Assembly: GCF_047654785.1 (NCBI RefSeq) | Contig: NZ_JASGKQ010000001.1 | Coordinates: 930,001-994,000 of the forward strand | From: Pelomonas sp047654785 | Lineage (GTDB): Bacteria; Pseudomonadota; Gammaproteobacteria; Burkholderiales; Burkholderiaceae_C | Length of the DNA stretch: 64,000 nt | Direction: 5' to 3' | Shown here: in pieces, positions 39,471 through 51,501 of the stretch | Layout: the number at the start of each line of letters is the position of its first letter | Position numbering within the stretch: position 1 is the first letter of the stretch | Translations under genes and position numbers: made by a program | The notes under the pieces: generated by a model | Told to the model about the DNA's origin: nothing | The model's input: the letters and a program-made list of their open reading frames with translations, nothing else | Databases searched by the model: none

Positions 39471-42326
39471 ATGATGCAGCAATACAGGTCCAACTCCTAC
39501 CTGTTCGGCGGCAATGCGCCGTACGTGGAGGAAATGTACGAGGCCTACCTGGACGACCCGGGTTCCGTGCCGGACAACTGGCGCGCCTATTTCGATGCGC
39601 TGCAGCATGTGCCGGCGGTGGACGGCAGCGAGTCCCGCGACGTGGCCCATGCGCCGGTGATCGAGTCCTTCGCGCAGCGCGCCAAGGCCAACGCCTTCGC
39701 CAACAAGGCCAGCAGCGCCGACCTGGCCGTGGCGCGCAAGCAGGTCCACGTGCAGTCGTTGATCGCGGCCTACCGCTTCCTCGGCAACCGCTGGGCCGTG
39801 CTGGACCCGCTCAAGCGCGCCGAGCGCCCCAAGATCCCCGAGCTGGACCCGGCCTTCTACGACCTGACCGAGTCCGACATGGACATCTCGTTCAGCGCCG
39901 TGAACAGCTATTTCGGCGGCGAGACGATGACGCTGCGCGAGATCGTGCAGGCGCTGCGCGAGACCTACTGCGGCAGCATCGGCTCCGAGTTCATGCACGG
40001 CTCCGACCCGGGCGAGAAGCGCTGGTGGCAGGAGCGCCTGGAGAAGGCGCGCGGCAAGCCCAGCTTCACGGCCGACGAGAAGAAGCACATCCTCGACCGC
40101 CTGACCGCCGCCGAGGGCCTGGAGCGCTACCTGCACACCAAGTACGTCGGCCAGAAGCGCTTCTCGCTGGAAGGCGGCGAGAGCTTCATCGCCGCGATGG
40201 ACGAGCTGATCCAGCGTGCCGGCGAGCGCGGCGTGCAGGAGATCGTCATCGGCATGGCCCACCGCGGCCGGCTGAACGTGCTGGTCAACACGCTGGGCAA
40301 GATGCCGGCCGACCTGTTCGCCGAGTTCGAGCACAAGGCCGCCGAAGACCTGCCGGCCGGCGACGTGAAGTACCACCAGGGTTTCAGCTCCGACGTGTCC
40401 ACGCAGGGCGGCCCGGTGCACTTGAGCCTGGCGTTCAACCCGTCCCACCTGGAGATCGTCAACCCGGTCGTCGAGGGCAGCGTGCGCGCCCGCCAGGACC
40501 GCCGCGGCGACGCCGACGGCGCGCAGGTGCTGCCGGTGCTGGTGCACGGCGACGCGGCCTTCGGCGGCCAGGGCGTCGTGCAGGAGACGCTGGCGATGGC
40601 GCAGACGCGCGGCTACCGCACCGGCGGCACGGTGCACATCGTCATCAACAACCAGATCGGCTTCACGACCAGCGACCCGCGCGACCTGCGCTCCACCTGG
40701 TACTGCTCCGACGTCGTCAAGATGATCGAGGCGCCGGTGCTGCACGTGAACGGCGACGACCCCGAGGCCGTCGTCTGGGCCACGCAGCTGTGCATGGACT
40801 ACCGCGCCGAGTTCAAGAAGGACGTGGTGCTGGACATCGTCTGCTTCCGCAAGCTGGGCCACAACGAGCAGGACACGCCGGCGCTGACCCAGCCGCTGAT
40901 GTACAAGAAGATCGCCGCCCACCCCGGCACGCGCAAGGTCTACGCCGACAAGCTGGTCGCGCAGAACGTGCTGCCGGCCGAGGGGCCGGACGAGATGGTC
41001 AAGGCCTACCGCGCCGCGATGGACGAGGGCCGCCACACGGTGGACCCGGTGCTGACCAACTTCAAGAGCAAGTTCGCGACCGACTGGTCGCCCTTCCTCG
41101 GCAAGAAGTGGACGGACAGCTGCGACACCGCCATTCCGCAGGCCGAGTGGAAGCGCCTGGCCGAGAAGCTGACCACCATCCCCAAGGACTTCACCGCCCA
41201 CAACCTCGTGCAGAAGCTCTACGGCGACCGCGCCGCGATGGGCCGCGGCGAGATCAACGTGGACTGGGGCATGGGCGAGAGCATGGCCTTCGCGTCGCTG
41301 GTGGCGTCGGGCTACCCGGTGCGCCTGTCCGGCGAGGACAGCGGCCGCGGCACCTTCACGCACCGCCACGCGGTGCTGCACGACCAGAACCGCGCGAACT
41401 GGGATTCCGGCATCTACATCCCGCTGCAGAACGTCGCGGACGGCCAGGCGCCGTTCACCGTGATCGACTCCATCCTGAGCGAAGAGGCGGTGCTCGGCTT
41501 CGAATACGGCTACGCCGCCGCCGAGCCCAACACGCTGACCATCTGGGAGGCCCAGTTCGGCGACTTCGTCAACGGCGCGCAGGTCGTCATCGACCAGTTC
41601 ATCGCCTCCGGCGAGGTGAAGTGGGGCCGCTCCAACGGCCTGACGATGATGCTGCCGCACGGCTACGAGGGCCAGGGCCCCGAGCACAGCTCGGCCCGCC
41701 TGGAGCGCTTCATGCAGCTGGCCGCGGACAACAACATGCAGATCGTGCAGCCGACGACGGCCTCGCAGATCTTCCACGTGCTGCGCCGCCAGATGCTGCG
41801 CATGTTCCGCAAGCCGCTGGTCATCATGACGCCCAAGAGCCTGCTGCGCGCCAAGGACGCGACCTCGCCGCTGGCCGAGTTCACGAAGGGCGAGTTCAGG
41901 ACCGTCATCGGCGAGCAGGACGACGGCATCAGCGCCGACAAGGTCAAGCGCGTCCTCGTCTGCTCGGGCAAGGTCTACTACGACTTGGTGCGCAAGCGCG
42001 ACGAGAAGAAGTCCGCCGACGTGGCCATCGTGCGCGTCGAGCAGCTCTACCCCTTCCCGCACAAGGCCTTCGCGGCCGAGCTGAAGAAGTACCCGAACGC
42101 GACCGACATCGTCTGGTGCCAGGACGAGCCGCAGAACCAGGGCGCCTGGTTCTTCGTGCAGCACTATGTGCACGAGAACATGCTCGACGGCCAGAAGCTC
42201 GGCTACGCCGGCCGGCCGGCCAGCGCCAGCCCCGCCTGCGGCTACGCCCACCTGCACCAGGAGCAGCAGAAGGCGCTGCTGGACCAGGCCTTCGCCAAGC
42301 TCAAGGGCTTCATCCTCACCAAGTAA
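39471..42326 (+). CDS. sucA: 2-oxoglutarate dehydrogenase E1 component
   Basis: A 951-residue thiamine-diphosphate enzyme that decarboxylates 2-oxoglutarate in the TCA cycle and passes the succinyl group to the E2 lipoyl domain. It starts with the E1 signature YLFGGNAPYVEEMYEAYL, has HGDAAFGGQGVVQETLAM (His and ThDP-binding region) in the middle and the transketolase-like C-terminal half with EDSGRGTFTHRHAV. Full length. It is followed by sucB after 91 bases. Confidence 0.97.
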   Translation: MMQQYRSNSYLFGGNAPYVEEMYEAYLDDPGSVPDNWRAYFDALQHVPAVDGSESRDVAHAPVIESFAQRAKANAFANKASSADLAVARKQVHVQSLIAAYRFLGNRWAVLDPLKRAERPKIPELDPAFYDLTESDMDISFSAVNSYFGGETMTLREIVQALRETYCGSIGSEFMHGSDPGEKRWWQERLEKARGKPSFTADEKKHILDRLTAAEGLERYLHTKYVGQKRFSLEGGESFIAAMDELIQRAGERGVQEIVIGMAHRGRLNVLVNTLGKMPADLFAEFEHKAAEDLPAGDVKYHQGFSSDVSTQGGPVHLSLAFNPSHLEIVNPVVEGSVRARQDRRGDADGAQVLPVLVHGDAAFGGQGVVQETLAMAQTRGYRTGGTVHIVINNQIGFTTSDPRDLRSTWYCSDVVKMIEAPVLHVNGDDPEAVVWATQLCMDYRAEFKKDVVLDIVCFRKLGHNEQDTPALTQPLMYKKIAAHPGTRKVYADKLVAQNVLPAEGPDEMVKAYRAAMDEGRHTVDPVLTNFKSKFATDWSPFLGKKWTDSCDTAIPQAEWKRLAEKLTTIPKDFTAHNLVQKLYGDRAAMGRGEINVDWGMGESMAFASLVASGYPVRLSGEDSGRGTFTHRHAVLHDQNRANWDSGIYIPLQNVADGQAPFTVIDSILSEEAVLGFEYGYAAAEPNTLTIWEAQFGDFVNGAQVVIDQFIASGEVKWGRSNGLTMMLPHGYEGQGPEHSSARLERFMQLAADNNMQIVQPTTASQIFHVLRRQMLRMFRKPLVIMTPKSLLRAKDATSPLAEFTKGEFRTVIGEQDDGISADKVKRVLVCSGKVYYDLVRKRDEKKSADVAIVRVEQLYPFPHKAFAAELKKYPNATDIVWCQDEPQNQGAWFFVQHYVHENMLDGQKLGYAGRPASASPACGYAHLHQEQQKALLDQAFAKLKGFILTK

Positions 42327-42330
42327 GACC

Positions 42331-42364
42331 GCGCAGCGCGGCGCCCCCTGAACGGGCGCTGCGC
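42331..42364. repeat. 9-bp inverted repeat between sucA and sucB
   Basis: GCGCAGCGC (42331-42339) and GCGCTGCGC (42356-42364) are perfect 9-bp arms around a 16-base loop containing CCCCCTGAACGGG. It is 5 bases after the sucA stop. No T-run follows, so it is more likely an mRNA-stabilising or processing hairpin, or a member of the local REP-like family, than a terminator. Confidence 0.6.
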
Positions 42365-42417
42365 TCGGCCGCGCCTGCGCACCCCACACCCAAGTACAAG
42401 ACACGGAGCCTCACACC

Positions 42418-43656
<1,239 letters not shown>

Positions 43657-43661
43657 GCCTG

Positions 43662-44183
43662 ATGTCCCCGGCCCCTCGCGTCATCATCCTTGCCGGGCCG
43701 AACGGTGCCGGCAAGACGACGTTCGCGAGGGAGTTCCTGCCGCAGGAAGCGCAGTGCCCGGCCTACCTGAACGCCGACCTCATCGCCGCAGGCCTGGCGC
43801 CATTCGCGCCGGAGACGGCGGCGATCGCGGCAGGCCGGCTGATGCTGACCGAGATCGAGCGGTATGCCCAGCGCCGCGAGAGCTTCGCCTTCGAGACGAC
43901 GTTGAGCGGCCGGGGCTATGCACGGACGATCCGGCGATGGAAGGCGACGGGCTACCGGGTCGAGCTGTTCTTTCTCAGCCTTCCGAGCGTGGAATTCGCG
44001 GTCGAGCGCGTGGCGCAGCGCGTCAGACAAGGCGGCCACGACATCCCGGCTGATGTCATCGAGCGGCGCTTTCACGCCGGGTTGTCCAGCTTCGAGCAGG
44101 TGTACAAGCCCATCGTCGATGCCTGGATGCTGCTCGATGCATCCAGCACGCCCGTCCAAGTCCTCGCATGGAGCGAACAATGA
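43662..44183 (+). CDS. Zeta-toxin-like P-loop kinase
   Basis: A 173-residue P-loop protein with Walker A GPNGAGKT at 12-19, an early Asn/Asp pair (LNADLIAAGL) and a Glu in FAFETTLSG, all placed as in zeta-toxin kinases, which phosphorylate UDP-N-acetylglucosamine or nucleotides. It sits five bases after sucB and its stop overlaps the next small gene by four bases (ATGA), so it is co-transcribed with the dehydrogenase genes. Whether it is a toxin, and whether the next gene is its antitoxin, is inference. Confidence 0.85.
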   Translation: MSPAPRVIILAGPNGAGKTTFAREFLPQEAQCPAYLNADLIAAGLAPFAPETAAIAAGRLMLTEIERYAQRRESFAFETTLSGRGYARTIRRWKATGYRVELFFLSLPSVEFAVERVAQRVRQGGHDIPADVIERRFHAGLSSFEQVYKPIVDAWMLLDASSTPVQVLAWSEQ

Positions 44184-44359
44184 GCCTGTCCGAGCCAACC
44201 GGCACGCCGCCGCTGCACACGGCCAAGTCGGCCGATTTCCGCAACGTGACTGCGGCCCTGGAGCGTGCCTATGAACGGGCCCGGGAAGTCGCAAGGCAAA
44301 CCAACACCTGTCTGGTCGTCCAGCAGAACGGCCGACTCGTCAAACTGAAAGTGAACTGA
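44180..44359 (+). CDS. Small partner of the zeta-like kinase (possible antitoxin)
   Basis: A 59-residue protein with a predicted helix (DFRNVTAALERAYERAREVA) and a basic C-terminal strand (VVQQNGRLVKLKVN). It overlaps the kinase gene by four bases and lies four bases before lpdA. I recognise no named family. The size and coupling fit an antitoxin or regulatory subunit of the kinase, but there is no direct proof. Confidence 0.75.
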   Translation: MSLSEPTGTPPLHTAKSADFRNVTAALERAYERAREVARQTNTCLVVQQNGRLVKLKVN

Positions 44360-44363
44360 TCCC

Positions 44364-45785
<1,422 letters not shown>

Positions 45786-45796
45786 CCCGGCGACCC

Positions 45797-46897
45797 GTGA
45801 CCCAGGTCACCGAGCTCTACCAGCAGACGCTGGCCGAGCGCGGCTTCAAGGCCGACCCGGCGCAGCTGCGCGCCGTGGCGGCCCTGCAGCGCTGCCAGGA
45901 CGAGTGGGCCGCCTACAAGGCCCGCCGCGCCAACGCCTTCGCCAAGCTGCTGTCGCGCCCGCCGATCCCGCGCGGCGTCTACATGTACGGCGGCGTCGGC
46001 CGGGGCAAGAGCTTCCTGATGGACTGCTTCTTCCAGGCCGTGCCGCTGACGCGCAAGACGCGGCTGCACTTCCACGAGTTCATGCGCGAGGTGCACCGCG
46101 AGCTGCAGGACCTGAAGGGCATCGCCGACCCGCTGGAGGAACTGGGCAAGCGCATCGCGCGGCGCTTCCGGCTGATCTGCTTCGACGAGTTCCACGTCGC
46201 CGACGTGACCGACGCGATGATCCTGCACCGGCTGCTGGACGCGCTGTTCCGCAACCGCGTCTCCATCGTCACCACGTCCAATTTCCACCCGGACGAGCTC
46301 TACCCCAACGGCCTGCACCGCGACCGCATCCTGCCGGCCATCGAGCTGCTGAAGACCCAGATGGAGGTCATCAGCGTCGACAACGGCACCGACTACCGGC
46401 AGCGCACGCTGGAGGACATGAAGCTCTACCTGACGCCGCTGAACGACGCGACCGAGGCCGCGCTGACGCAGGCTTTCGAGTCCCTCGCCGAGGCCCAGGA
46501 CGAGGACTCCAAGCTGATGATCGAGCACCGCGCGCTGTACGCACGGCGGCGCGCGGGCGGCGTCGTCTGGTTCGACTTCGCGACGCTCTGCGGCGGCCCG
46601 CGCTCGCAGAACGACTACCTGGAACTGGCCAGCCAGTTCCACACGCTGATCCTGTCCGACGTGCCCGAGATGCCGGTGCGCCTGGCCAGCGAGGCGCGCC
46701 GCTTCACCTGGCTGGTGGACGTGCTCTACGACCGCCGCGTCAAGCTCATCATCTCGGCCGCGGTGCCGGCCGAGCAGCTCTACACCGACGGCCCGCTGGC
46801 CCACGAGTTCCCGCGCACCGTGTCGCGGCTGCACGAAATGCGCTCGGCGGAATACCTGGCGCTGGCCCGGCGCGAGGTCGACACCTCGTTGACATGA
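45797..46897 (+). CDS. zapE: ZapE/AFG1-like cell-division ATPase
   Basis: A 366-residue AFG1-family ATPase. Walker A GGVGRGKS is at 65-72, followed by FHEFMREVHREL and Walker B-like ICFDEFHVADVTDAM. In Escherichia coli ZapE acts on FtsZ polymers late in division. The start is GTG at 45797, 11 bases after lpdA; no ATG fits the conserved N-terminus. The stop overlaps the next gene by four bases (ATGA). Confidence 0.93.
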   Translation: MTQVTELYQQTLAERGFKADPAQLRAVAALQRCQDEWAAYKARRANAFAKLLSRPPIPRGVYMYGGVGRGKSFLMDCFFQAVPLTRKTRLHFHEFMREVHRELQDLKGIADPLEELGKRIARRFRLICFDEFHVADVTDAMILHRLLDALFRNRVSIVTTSNFHPDELYPNGLHRDRILPAIELLKTQMEVISVDNGTDYRQRTLEDMKLYLTPLNDATEAALTQAFESLAEAQDEDSKLMIEHRALYARRRAGGVVWFDFATLCGGPRSQNDYLELASQFHTLILSDVPEMPVRLASEARRFTWLVDVLYDRRVKLIISAAVPAEQLYTDGPLAHEFPRTVSRLHEMRSAEYLALARREVDTSLT

Positions 46898-47535
46898 CAC
46901 GGCCCCTCGCGCGCGTCGCACGCGCTCCTGCAACGGCCGCCGGCTGGGCGGCGCTGCTGATCGGCGGCTGCCTGGCGGCCGGGGCCGCGGCCGCGCAGCC
47001 CGCCACGCGCGCCGAAGTCGCCGCGCAGCGCGCCGCCGTGGAGCAGCGCTTCGCGCGGGAGCAGGCCGAGTGCGAACGGCGCTTCGCCGTCAGCGCCTGC
47101 CTGGAAGACCTGCGCGAACGCCGCCAGGCCGCGCTCGCGCCGCTGGTGCGGCAGGCGCACGAACTGGACGCGCAGGCGCGCCGCGAACGCGCCGAGGCGC
47201 AGGCGCAGCGCGTGCAGGCCCGCGAACTCGCCGCCGCGCAGGACGAGGCCCGGCGCCGCGAGCGGCTGCAGGCCGCGCCGCCGCCGGGCGAGCCGGCGTC
47301 GCAGGCGCCGCGGGCGCGCCGCGACCCGGCCGCGGCCGAGCGCGCGCGCCGCCAGGCCGCCAGCCAGGCCGAGGCGCAGGCCGCCGGGCGCCGCGAACGC
47401 GCGCAGGAGCGCCAGCAGCGCCTGCGCCAGCGCCTGGACGCGCACGAGGCCAAGCAAGGCAAGCGCACCAAGCCGCCCGCGGCGCCGCTGCCGCTGCCGG
47501 GGGCCTCGGCGGCGCCGGCCGCGTCGGCGCCCTAG
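46894..47535 (+). CDS. Exported Arg/Ala-rich coiled-coil protein, unknown function
   Basis: A 213-residue protein with a signal peptide (about 1-35, cleavage near AAAAQ) and a long, highly charged coiled-coil region (about 40-190) rich in Arg, Glu, Gln and Ala, ending in a Pro/Ala-rich tail. A CxxRFxxxxC motif (ECERRFAVSAC) is the only notable pattern and might form a disulfide. It overlaps zapE by four bases and converges on the phosphatase gene, overlapping it by four. Confidence 0.8.
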   Translation: MTRPLARVARAPATAAGWAALLIGGCLAAGAAAAQPATRAEVAAQRAAVEQRFAREQAECERRFAVSACLEDLRERRQAALAPLVRQAHELDAQARRERAEAQAQRVQARELAAAQDEARRRERLQAAPPPGEPASQAPRARRDPAAAERARRQAASQAEAQAAGRRERAQERQQRLRQRLDAHEAKQGKRTKPPAAPLPLPGASAAPAASAP

Positions 47536-48305
47536 TCAGCCAGGCTCTCGAGCTTGACGATGGCGATCGACAGGTTGTCGCCGCCGCCGCGCGCGCGCTG
47601 GCGCGCCTTGCTGACCAGCAGCTCCGCCGCCTCGCGCGGCGGCAGGCCGTGCAGCACGCTGCCCAGCTCCTGGTCGGTGAAGTAGTGCCACAGGCCGTCG
47701 CTGCAGCACATCAGCGAATCGCCCACGGCCAGGCCCTCCAGACGCTCGGCGGACGAGGTCGGGTCCTGCGTCGTGCCCAGGCAGGCGGTCAGCAGGTTGC
47801 TCTGCGGGTGGGCGCTGGCCTCGGCCTCGGTCAGCTGGCCCTCGTCGACGAGGCGCTGCACGTAGGAATGGTCCAGCGAGCGCTTCACCAGCCGCGCGCC
47901 GCGGAACCAGTACAGGCGCGAGTCGCCGGAGTGGATCCAGTGCACGCAGCGGTCGCCGGTGACGACGAAGGCGGCGATGGTGCTGTGCGGCTCCTCCTCG
48001 GCGGAGATGGCCGTCAGCTTGATCATCAGGTGCGCTTCCGACGCGATCTGCGCCAGCAGTTCGGCGGGCGACTCGTCGCCGGGCGAGTAGCGGTCGAACA
48101 GCTGCTGGGCGGTCAGCACGACCTGGTCGGCCGCCTTGCGGCCGCCGCTCTTGCCGCCCATGCCGTCCGCCACCAGCGCCATCACGCAGCCGGCGATGCG
48201 CGGGTGCGCGATCACGGCCACCTGGTCCTGCTGGTAGGCCCGGTCCCCGCGATGGGTGCCGGTGGCGGCGGTGAGCCGGAAACCGGCGGCGGCGGGCGAA
48301 GACAT
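47532..48305 (-). CDS. PP2C-family Ser/Thr protein phosphatase
   Basis: A 257-residue PP2C/Stp1-like phosphatase. Metal-binding aspartates are visible in RGDRAYQQDQ, ALVADGMGGKSGG, HSGDSRLYWFRG and CCSDGLWHYF, with GGGDNLSIAIVKL at the end. It removes phosphate from Ser/Thr residues; no partner kinase is in the window. It is divergent from the YdcH-like gene. Confidence 0.94.
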   Translation of the reverse strand: MSSPAAAGFRLTAATGTHRGDRAYQQDQVAVIAHPRIAGCVMALVADGMGGKSGGRKAADQVVLTAQQLFDRYSPGDESPAELLAQIASEAHLMIKLTAISAEEEPHSTIAAFVVTGDRCVHWIHSGDSRLYWFRGARLVKRSLDHSYVQRLVDEGQLTEAEASAHPQSNLLTACLGTTQDPTSSAERLEGLAVGDSLMCCSDGLWHYFTDQELGSVLHGLPPREAAELLVSKARQRARGGGDNLSIAIVKLESLAD

Positions 48306-48368
48306 GCCGAAAACTATACTGGCCCGTGCGCCCGCAGCCCCGCCGCGCCCGGCCCCGGAAACCCTAGG

Positions 48369-48572
48369 ATGGACGAACAACTTCACTCGTTGCCACGGCG
48401 GCTGATCGAGTTGCGCATCGAGCATGCCGACCTCGACGCGCTGGTCGACCGGATGGTCGAACAGCCGCCCGTGGACGAACTGGCGCTGCAGCGGCTGAAG
48501 AAGCGCCGCCTCGCGCTGCGCGACATGATCGCCAGGCTGGAAGCCAGCATCGCCCCCGATGACCTCGCCTGA
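48369..48572 (+). CDS. YdcH-like DUF465 small helical protein
   Basis: A 67-residue protein of the DUF465/YdcH family: a two-helix hairpin with a conserved pattern LIELRIEHADLDALVDRM and LKKRRLALRDMIARLE. Function unknown. The stop lies inside the helicase start region (14-base overlap), so the two are probably translated together. A TATACT element at 48315-48320 may be its promoter. Confidence 0.88.
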   Translation: MDEQLHSLPRRLIELRIEHADLDALVDRMVEQPPVDELALQRLKKRRLALRDMIARLEASIAPDDLA

Positions 48573-50613
48573 GCTGGACGACTGGCTCGACGCCCTCGAC
48601 CAGGCCGCCGAGGCGCCCCCGTCCGCCGCCGGCGACGAGCTGGAACAGGCCGTGCGGGCCGCCTTCGACGCGGGCGGGCCGCTGGCGCGGCTGGACCCCG
48701 GCTACCGGCCGCGCGAGCCTCAGCTGCAGATGAGCCGCGCCGTCGCGCGCGCGCTGAGCCGCCGCGAGGCCCTGGTCGTCGAGGCCGGCACCGGCGTCGG
48801 CAAGACCTTCGCCTACCTCGTGCCAGCGCTGCTGGCCGGCAGCCGGGCGCTGATCAGCACCGCCACCAAGAGCCTGCAGGACCAGCTCTTCCTGCGCGAC
48901 CTGCCGCGGCTCATGAAGGCGCTGAACACGCCGGTGCGCCTGGCGCTGCTGAAGGGCCGCGGCAGCTACCTGTGCCTGCACCGCATGAAGGAGGCGCGCG
49001 TGTCCGGCGAGTTCCCGGACCGCCGCACGGCGCTGGCGCTGGCCCGCGTCGAGCGCTGGGCGCTGGGCACGGCGAGCGGCGACTTCGCCGAGATCGACGG
49101 CCTGGACGAGCGCTCGCCCATCATCCCCATCGTCAGCTCCAGCCGCGAGAACTGCCTGGGCCAGGACTGCCCGGACTGGAAGGCCTGCTACGTGGTCAAG
49201 GCCCGGCGCGAGGCGATGGAGGCCGACGTCGTCGTGGTCAACCACCACCTGTTCTTCGCCGACGTGTCGCTGCGCGACAGCGGCGTCGCCGAGCTGCTGC
49301 CCAGCGTCGAGATCGCCATCTTCGACGAGGCCCACCAGCTCGCCGAGGCCGGCGTGCAGTTCCTCGGCACGCTGCTCGGCACGGCGGCGCTGGTCGACTT
49401 CGCGCGCGACCTACTCGCGCAGGGCCTGACCCATGCGCGCGGCGTGCACGACTGGCAGGCGCTGCACGCCGGCATCGAGAAGGCCGCGCGCGAACTGCGC
49501 TTGGCCGCCGCCGGCCCGCTGGCCACGGCCGGCCGCGAGCTGCGCGGCACGCTGAAGCTGGGCTGGAAGGAGCGGGCGCAGCAGCCGGGCTTCGCCGCCG
49601 CGCTGGCGGGCGTCGGGGTCGCCACGGCCGCCGCGCTGGAGGCGCTGACGGCCGTGCGCGAGGCCGCGCCCGACTTCGCGCGCCTGTGCGAGCGCGCGCA
49701 GGAGCTGCACGACCTGGCGCAGGGCTTCGCCGCCGCGCCGGACCCGGGCGACGTGCGCTGGATCGACCTCAGCCCGCACGGCGCGCGCCTGGTCGAGTCG
49801 CCGCTGGACATCCGCGAGGCGATGCAGCAGCAGCTGGCGGGGCCGCCGAAGGCCTGGGTGTTCACGTCCGCCACCTTGGGCGACGACGAGCGCCTGAGCT
49901 GGTTCACCGAGCCGGCCGGCCTGATGGATGCCGAGGTGCTGCGCGTCGGCAGCCCGTTCGACTACCCGGCCCATGCGCGGCTGTACGTGCCGCGCGGCTT
50001 CCCCAAGCCCGCCGATCCCAGCCACCCGCCCAGCGTCGCCTTGCTGGCCTCGCGCTTCGCCCGCGCGCTGGGCGGCCGCACCTTCGTGCTGACCACCACG
50101 CTGCGCAACCTGCAGGCCGTGGCCGACGCGCTGCGCGAGCGCTTCGAGGAGGGCGGCGACGCGATCGCGGTGCTGCAGCAGGGCGCGGCGCCCAAGCGCG
50201 TGCTGCTGCAGCGCTTCGTGGACGACCCGGCGGCGGTGCTGGTCGGCTCGGCCAGCTTCTGGGAGGGCATCGACGTGCCGGGCGACGCGCTGCAGTGCGT
50301 GCTCATCGACAAGCTGCCCTTCCCGCCGCCGAACGACCCGCTGGTCGAGGCGCGCGTGCAGCGGCTGGAGGCCCAGGGCCGCAACGCCTTCGCCGACTAC
50401 TTCGTCGCCGAGGCGGCCATCGCACTGAAGCAGGGCGCCGGGCGGCTGATCCGCACCGAGACCGACCGCGGCCTGCTGGTGGTCTGCGACCCGCGCATGG
50501 CCGGCATGAACTACGGCCGCCGCCTGCGCGCCGCGCTGCCGCCGATGACGCCGGTGGCCAACGAGGCCGAGGCGCTGGCCTGGCTGCAGCGGCTCAACGA
50601 AGCGCGGGCCTGA
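48559..50613 (+). CDS. DinG/YoaA-family iron-sulfur DNA helicase
   Basis: A 684-residue XPD-like 5'-3' helicase. Walker A EAGTGVGKT (about 75-83), the FeS-domain cysteines (YLCLHR and NCLGQDCPDWKAC), a DEAH box (IFDEAHQLAE), and helicase C-terminal motifs (SASFWEGIDVPGD and QGAGRLIRTETDRG) are present. It unwinds forked DNA, D-loops or R-loops in replication-repair. The sequence alone does not decide between DinG and YoaA. Confidence 0.94.
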   Translation: MTSPELDDWLDALDQAAEAPPSAAGDELEQAVRAAFDAGGPLARLDPGYRPREPQLQMSRAVARALSRREALVVEAGTGVGKTFAYLVPALLAGSRALISTATKSLQDQLFLRDLPRLMKALNTPVRLALLKGRGSYLCLHRMKEARVSGEFPDRRTALALARVERWALGTASGDFAEIDGLDERSPIIPIVSSSRENCLGQDCPDWKACYVVKARREAMEADVVVVNHHLFFADVSLRDSGVAELLPSVEIAIFDEAHQLAEAGVQFLGTLLGTAALVDFARDLLAQGLTHARGVHDWQALHAGIEKAARELRLAAAGPLATAGRELRGTLKLGWKERAQQPGFAAALAGVGVATAAALEALTAVREAAPDFARLCERAQELHDLAQGFAAAPDPGDVRWIDLSPHGARLVESPLDIREAMQQQLAGPPKAWVFTSATLGDDERLSWFTEPAGLMDAEVLRVGSPFDYPAHARLYVPRGFPKPADPSHPPSVALLASRFARALGGRTFVLTTTLRNLQAVADALRERFEEGGDAIAVLQQGAAPKRVLLQRFVDDPAAVLVGSASFWEGIDVPGDALQCVLIDKLPFPPPNDPLVEARVQRLEAQGRNAFADYFVAEAAIALKQGAGRLIRTETDRGLLVVCDPRMAGMNYGRRLRAALPPMTPVANEAEALAWLQRLNEARA

Positions 50614-50628
50614 CGGCCTGGCGAGGGC

Positions 50629-51459
50629 CTACCAGAGCTGCCACCAGGGCTTGGTGCGCTTGCTGCCGCCGCTGGCGTACTGGCTGCCGGGGAAGTTCTT
50701 GTCCAGCACGCGACGCGCGTCGTCGCGCAGCTGCGTGAGGCCCAGCTTGTCGTAGCTCTCGCCCATGATGAACAGCGCCTCCTCGATGCCGGGCGCGTGC
50801 TGGAACTCCGCCACCGCCGACTGCGCGCGGTTGGCCGCGGCCACGTAGGCCTTGCGGTTGTAGTAGTAGCGGGCCACGTGGATCTCGTAGGCGGCCAGCG
50901 TGTTGGTGATGAAGTTGATGCGCGTCACCGCCTCGGCCGCGTACCTGGACTCGGGGAACTGCTCGACGAGCTGGCGGAAGGCCAGCAGCGCCTCGCGCGA
51001 GGCCTGCTGGTCGCGCTCGGACACGTCCTGGTTGGCCAGGCGGCCGAACAGGCCCAGGTCCTCGTTGAAGTTGACCAGGCCCTTCATGTACAGCGCGTAG
51101 TCCATCGCCGGGCTGGACGGGTTGAGCTTGATGAAGCGGTCCAGCGTCGCGATCGCCTGCGCGCGCTCGTTGGTCTTGTAGTAGGCCCAGGCCACGTCCA
51201 GCGTGGCCTGCTGGCCCATGGTCGTGCCGGCGGCGCGGCCCTCGATGCGCTCCAGCGACTTGATGGCGCGGTCGTAGCTGCCGGAGCTCAGGTCGTCCTT
51301 GGCGTCTGCATACAATTTGTCGAGCGCCGCCTGGGAATTCGGGTCTTCCTTGGCCGTGGAGCCGCAGCCGCTCAGGCCGCCGAGCGCGAGGGCGAGCGAG
51401 GCGGTGCCGATCAAGGCATTGAAGACAGCGCGGCCGGCCTGGAATTTCTCAACAAACAT
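50629..51459 (-). CDS. bamD: Outer-membrane protein assembly factor BamD
   Basis: A 276-residue lipoprotein with lipobox LSGC (Cys32) and five TPR-like repeats; characteristic stretches are YKTNERAQAIATLDRFIKLNP and FPESRYAAEAVTRINFI. BamD is an essential partner of BamA in outer-membrane protein insertion. It is divergent from rluD; a TATACT on the minus strand (51512-51517) is a likely -10 and overlaps the first codons of rluD. bamB lies further on (62197). Confidence 0.96.
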   Translation of the reverse strand: MFVEKFQAGRAVFNALIGTASLALALGGLSGCGSTAKEDPNSQAALDKLYADAKDDLSSGSYDRAIKSLERIEGRAAGTTMGQQATLDVAWAYYKTNERAQAIATLDRFIKLNPSSPAMDYALYMKGLVNFNEDLGLFGRLANQDVSERDQQASREALLAFRQLVEQFPESRYAAEAVTRINFITNTLAAYEIHVARYYYNRKAYVAAANRAQSAVAEFQHAPGIEEALFIMGESYDKLGLTQLRDDARRVLDKNFPGSQYASGGSKRTKPWWQLW

Positions 51460-51501
51460 GTCTGAAGCTGGGCGGCGGCGCCGTCCCGGTCACACTGAAC
51501 A

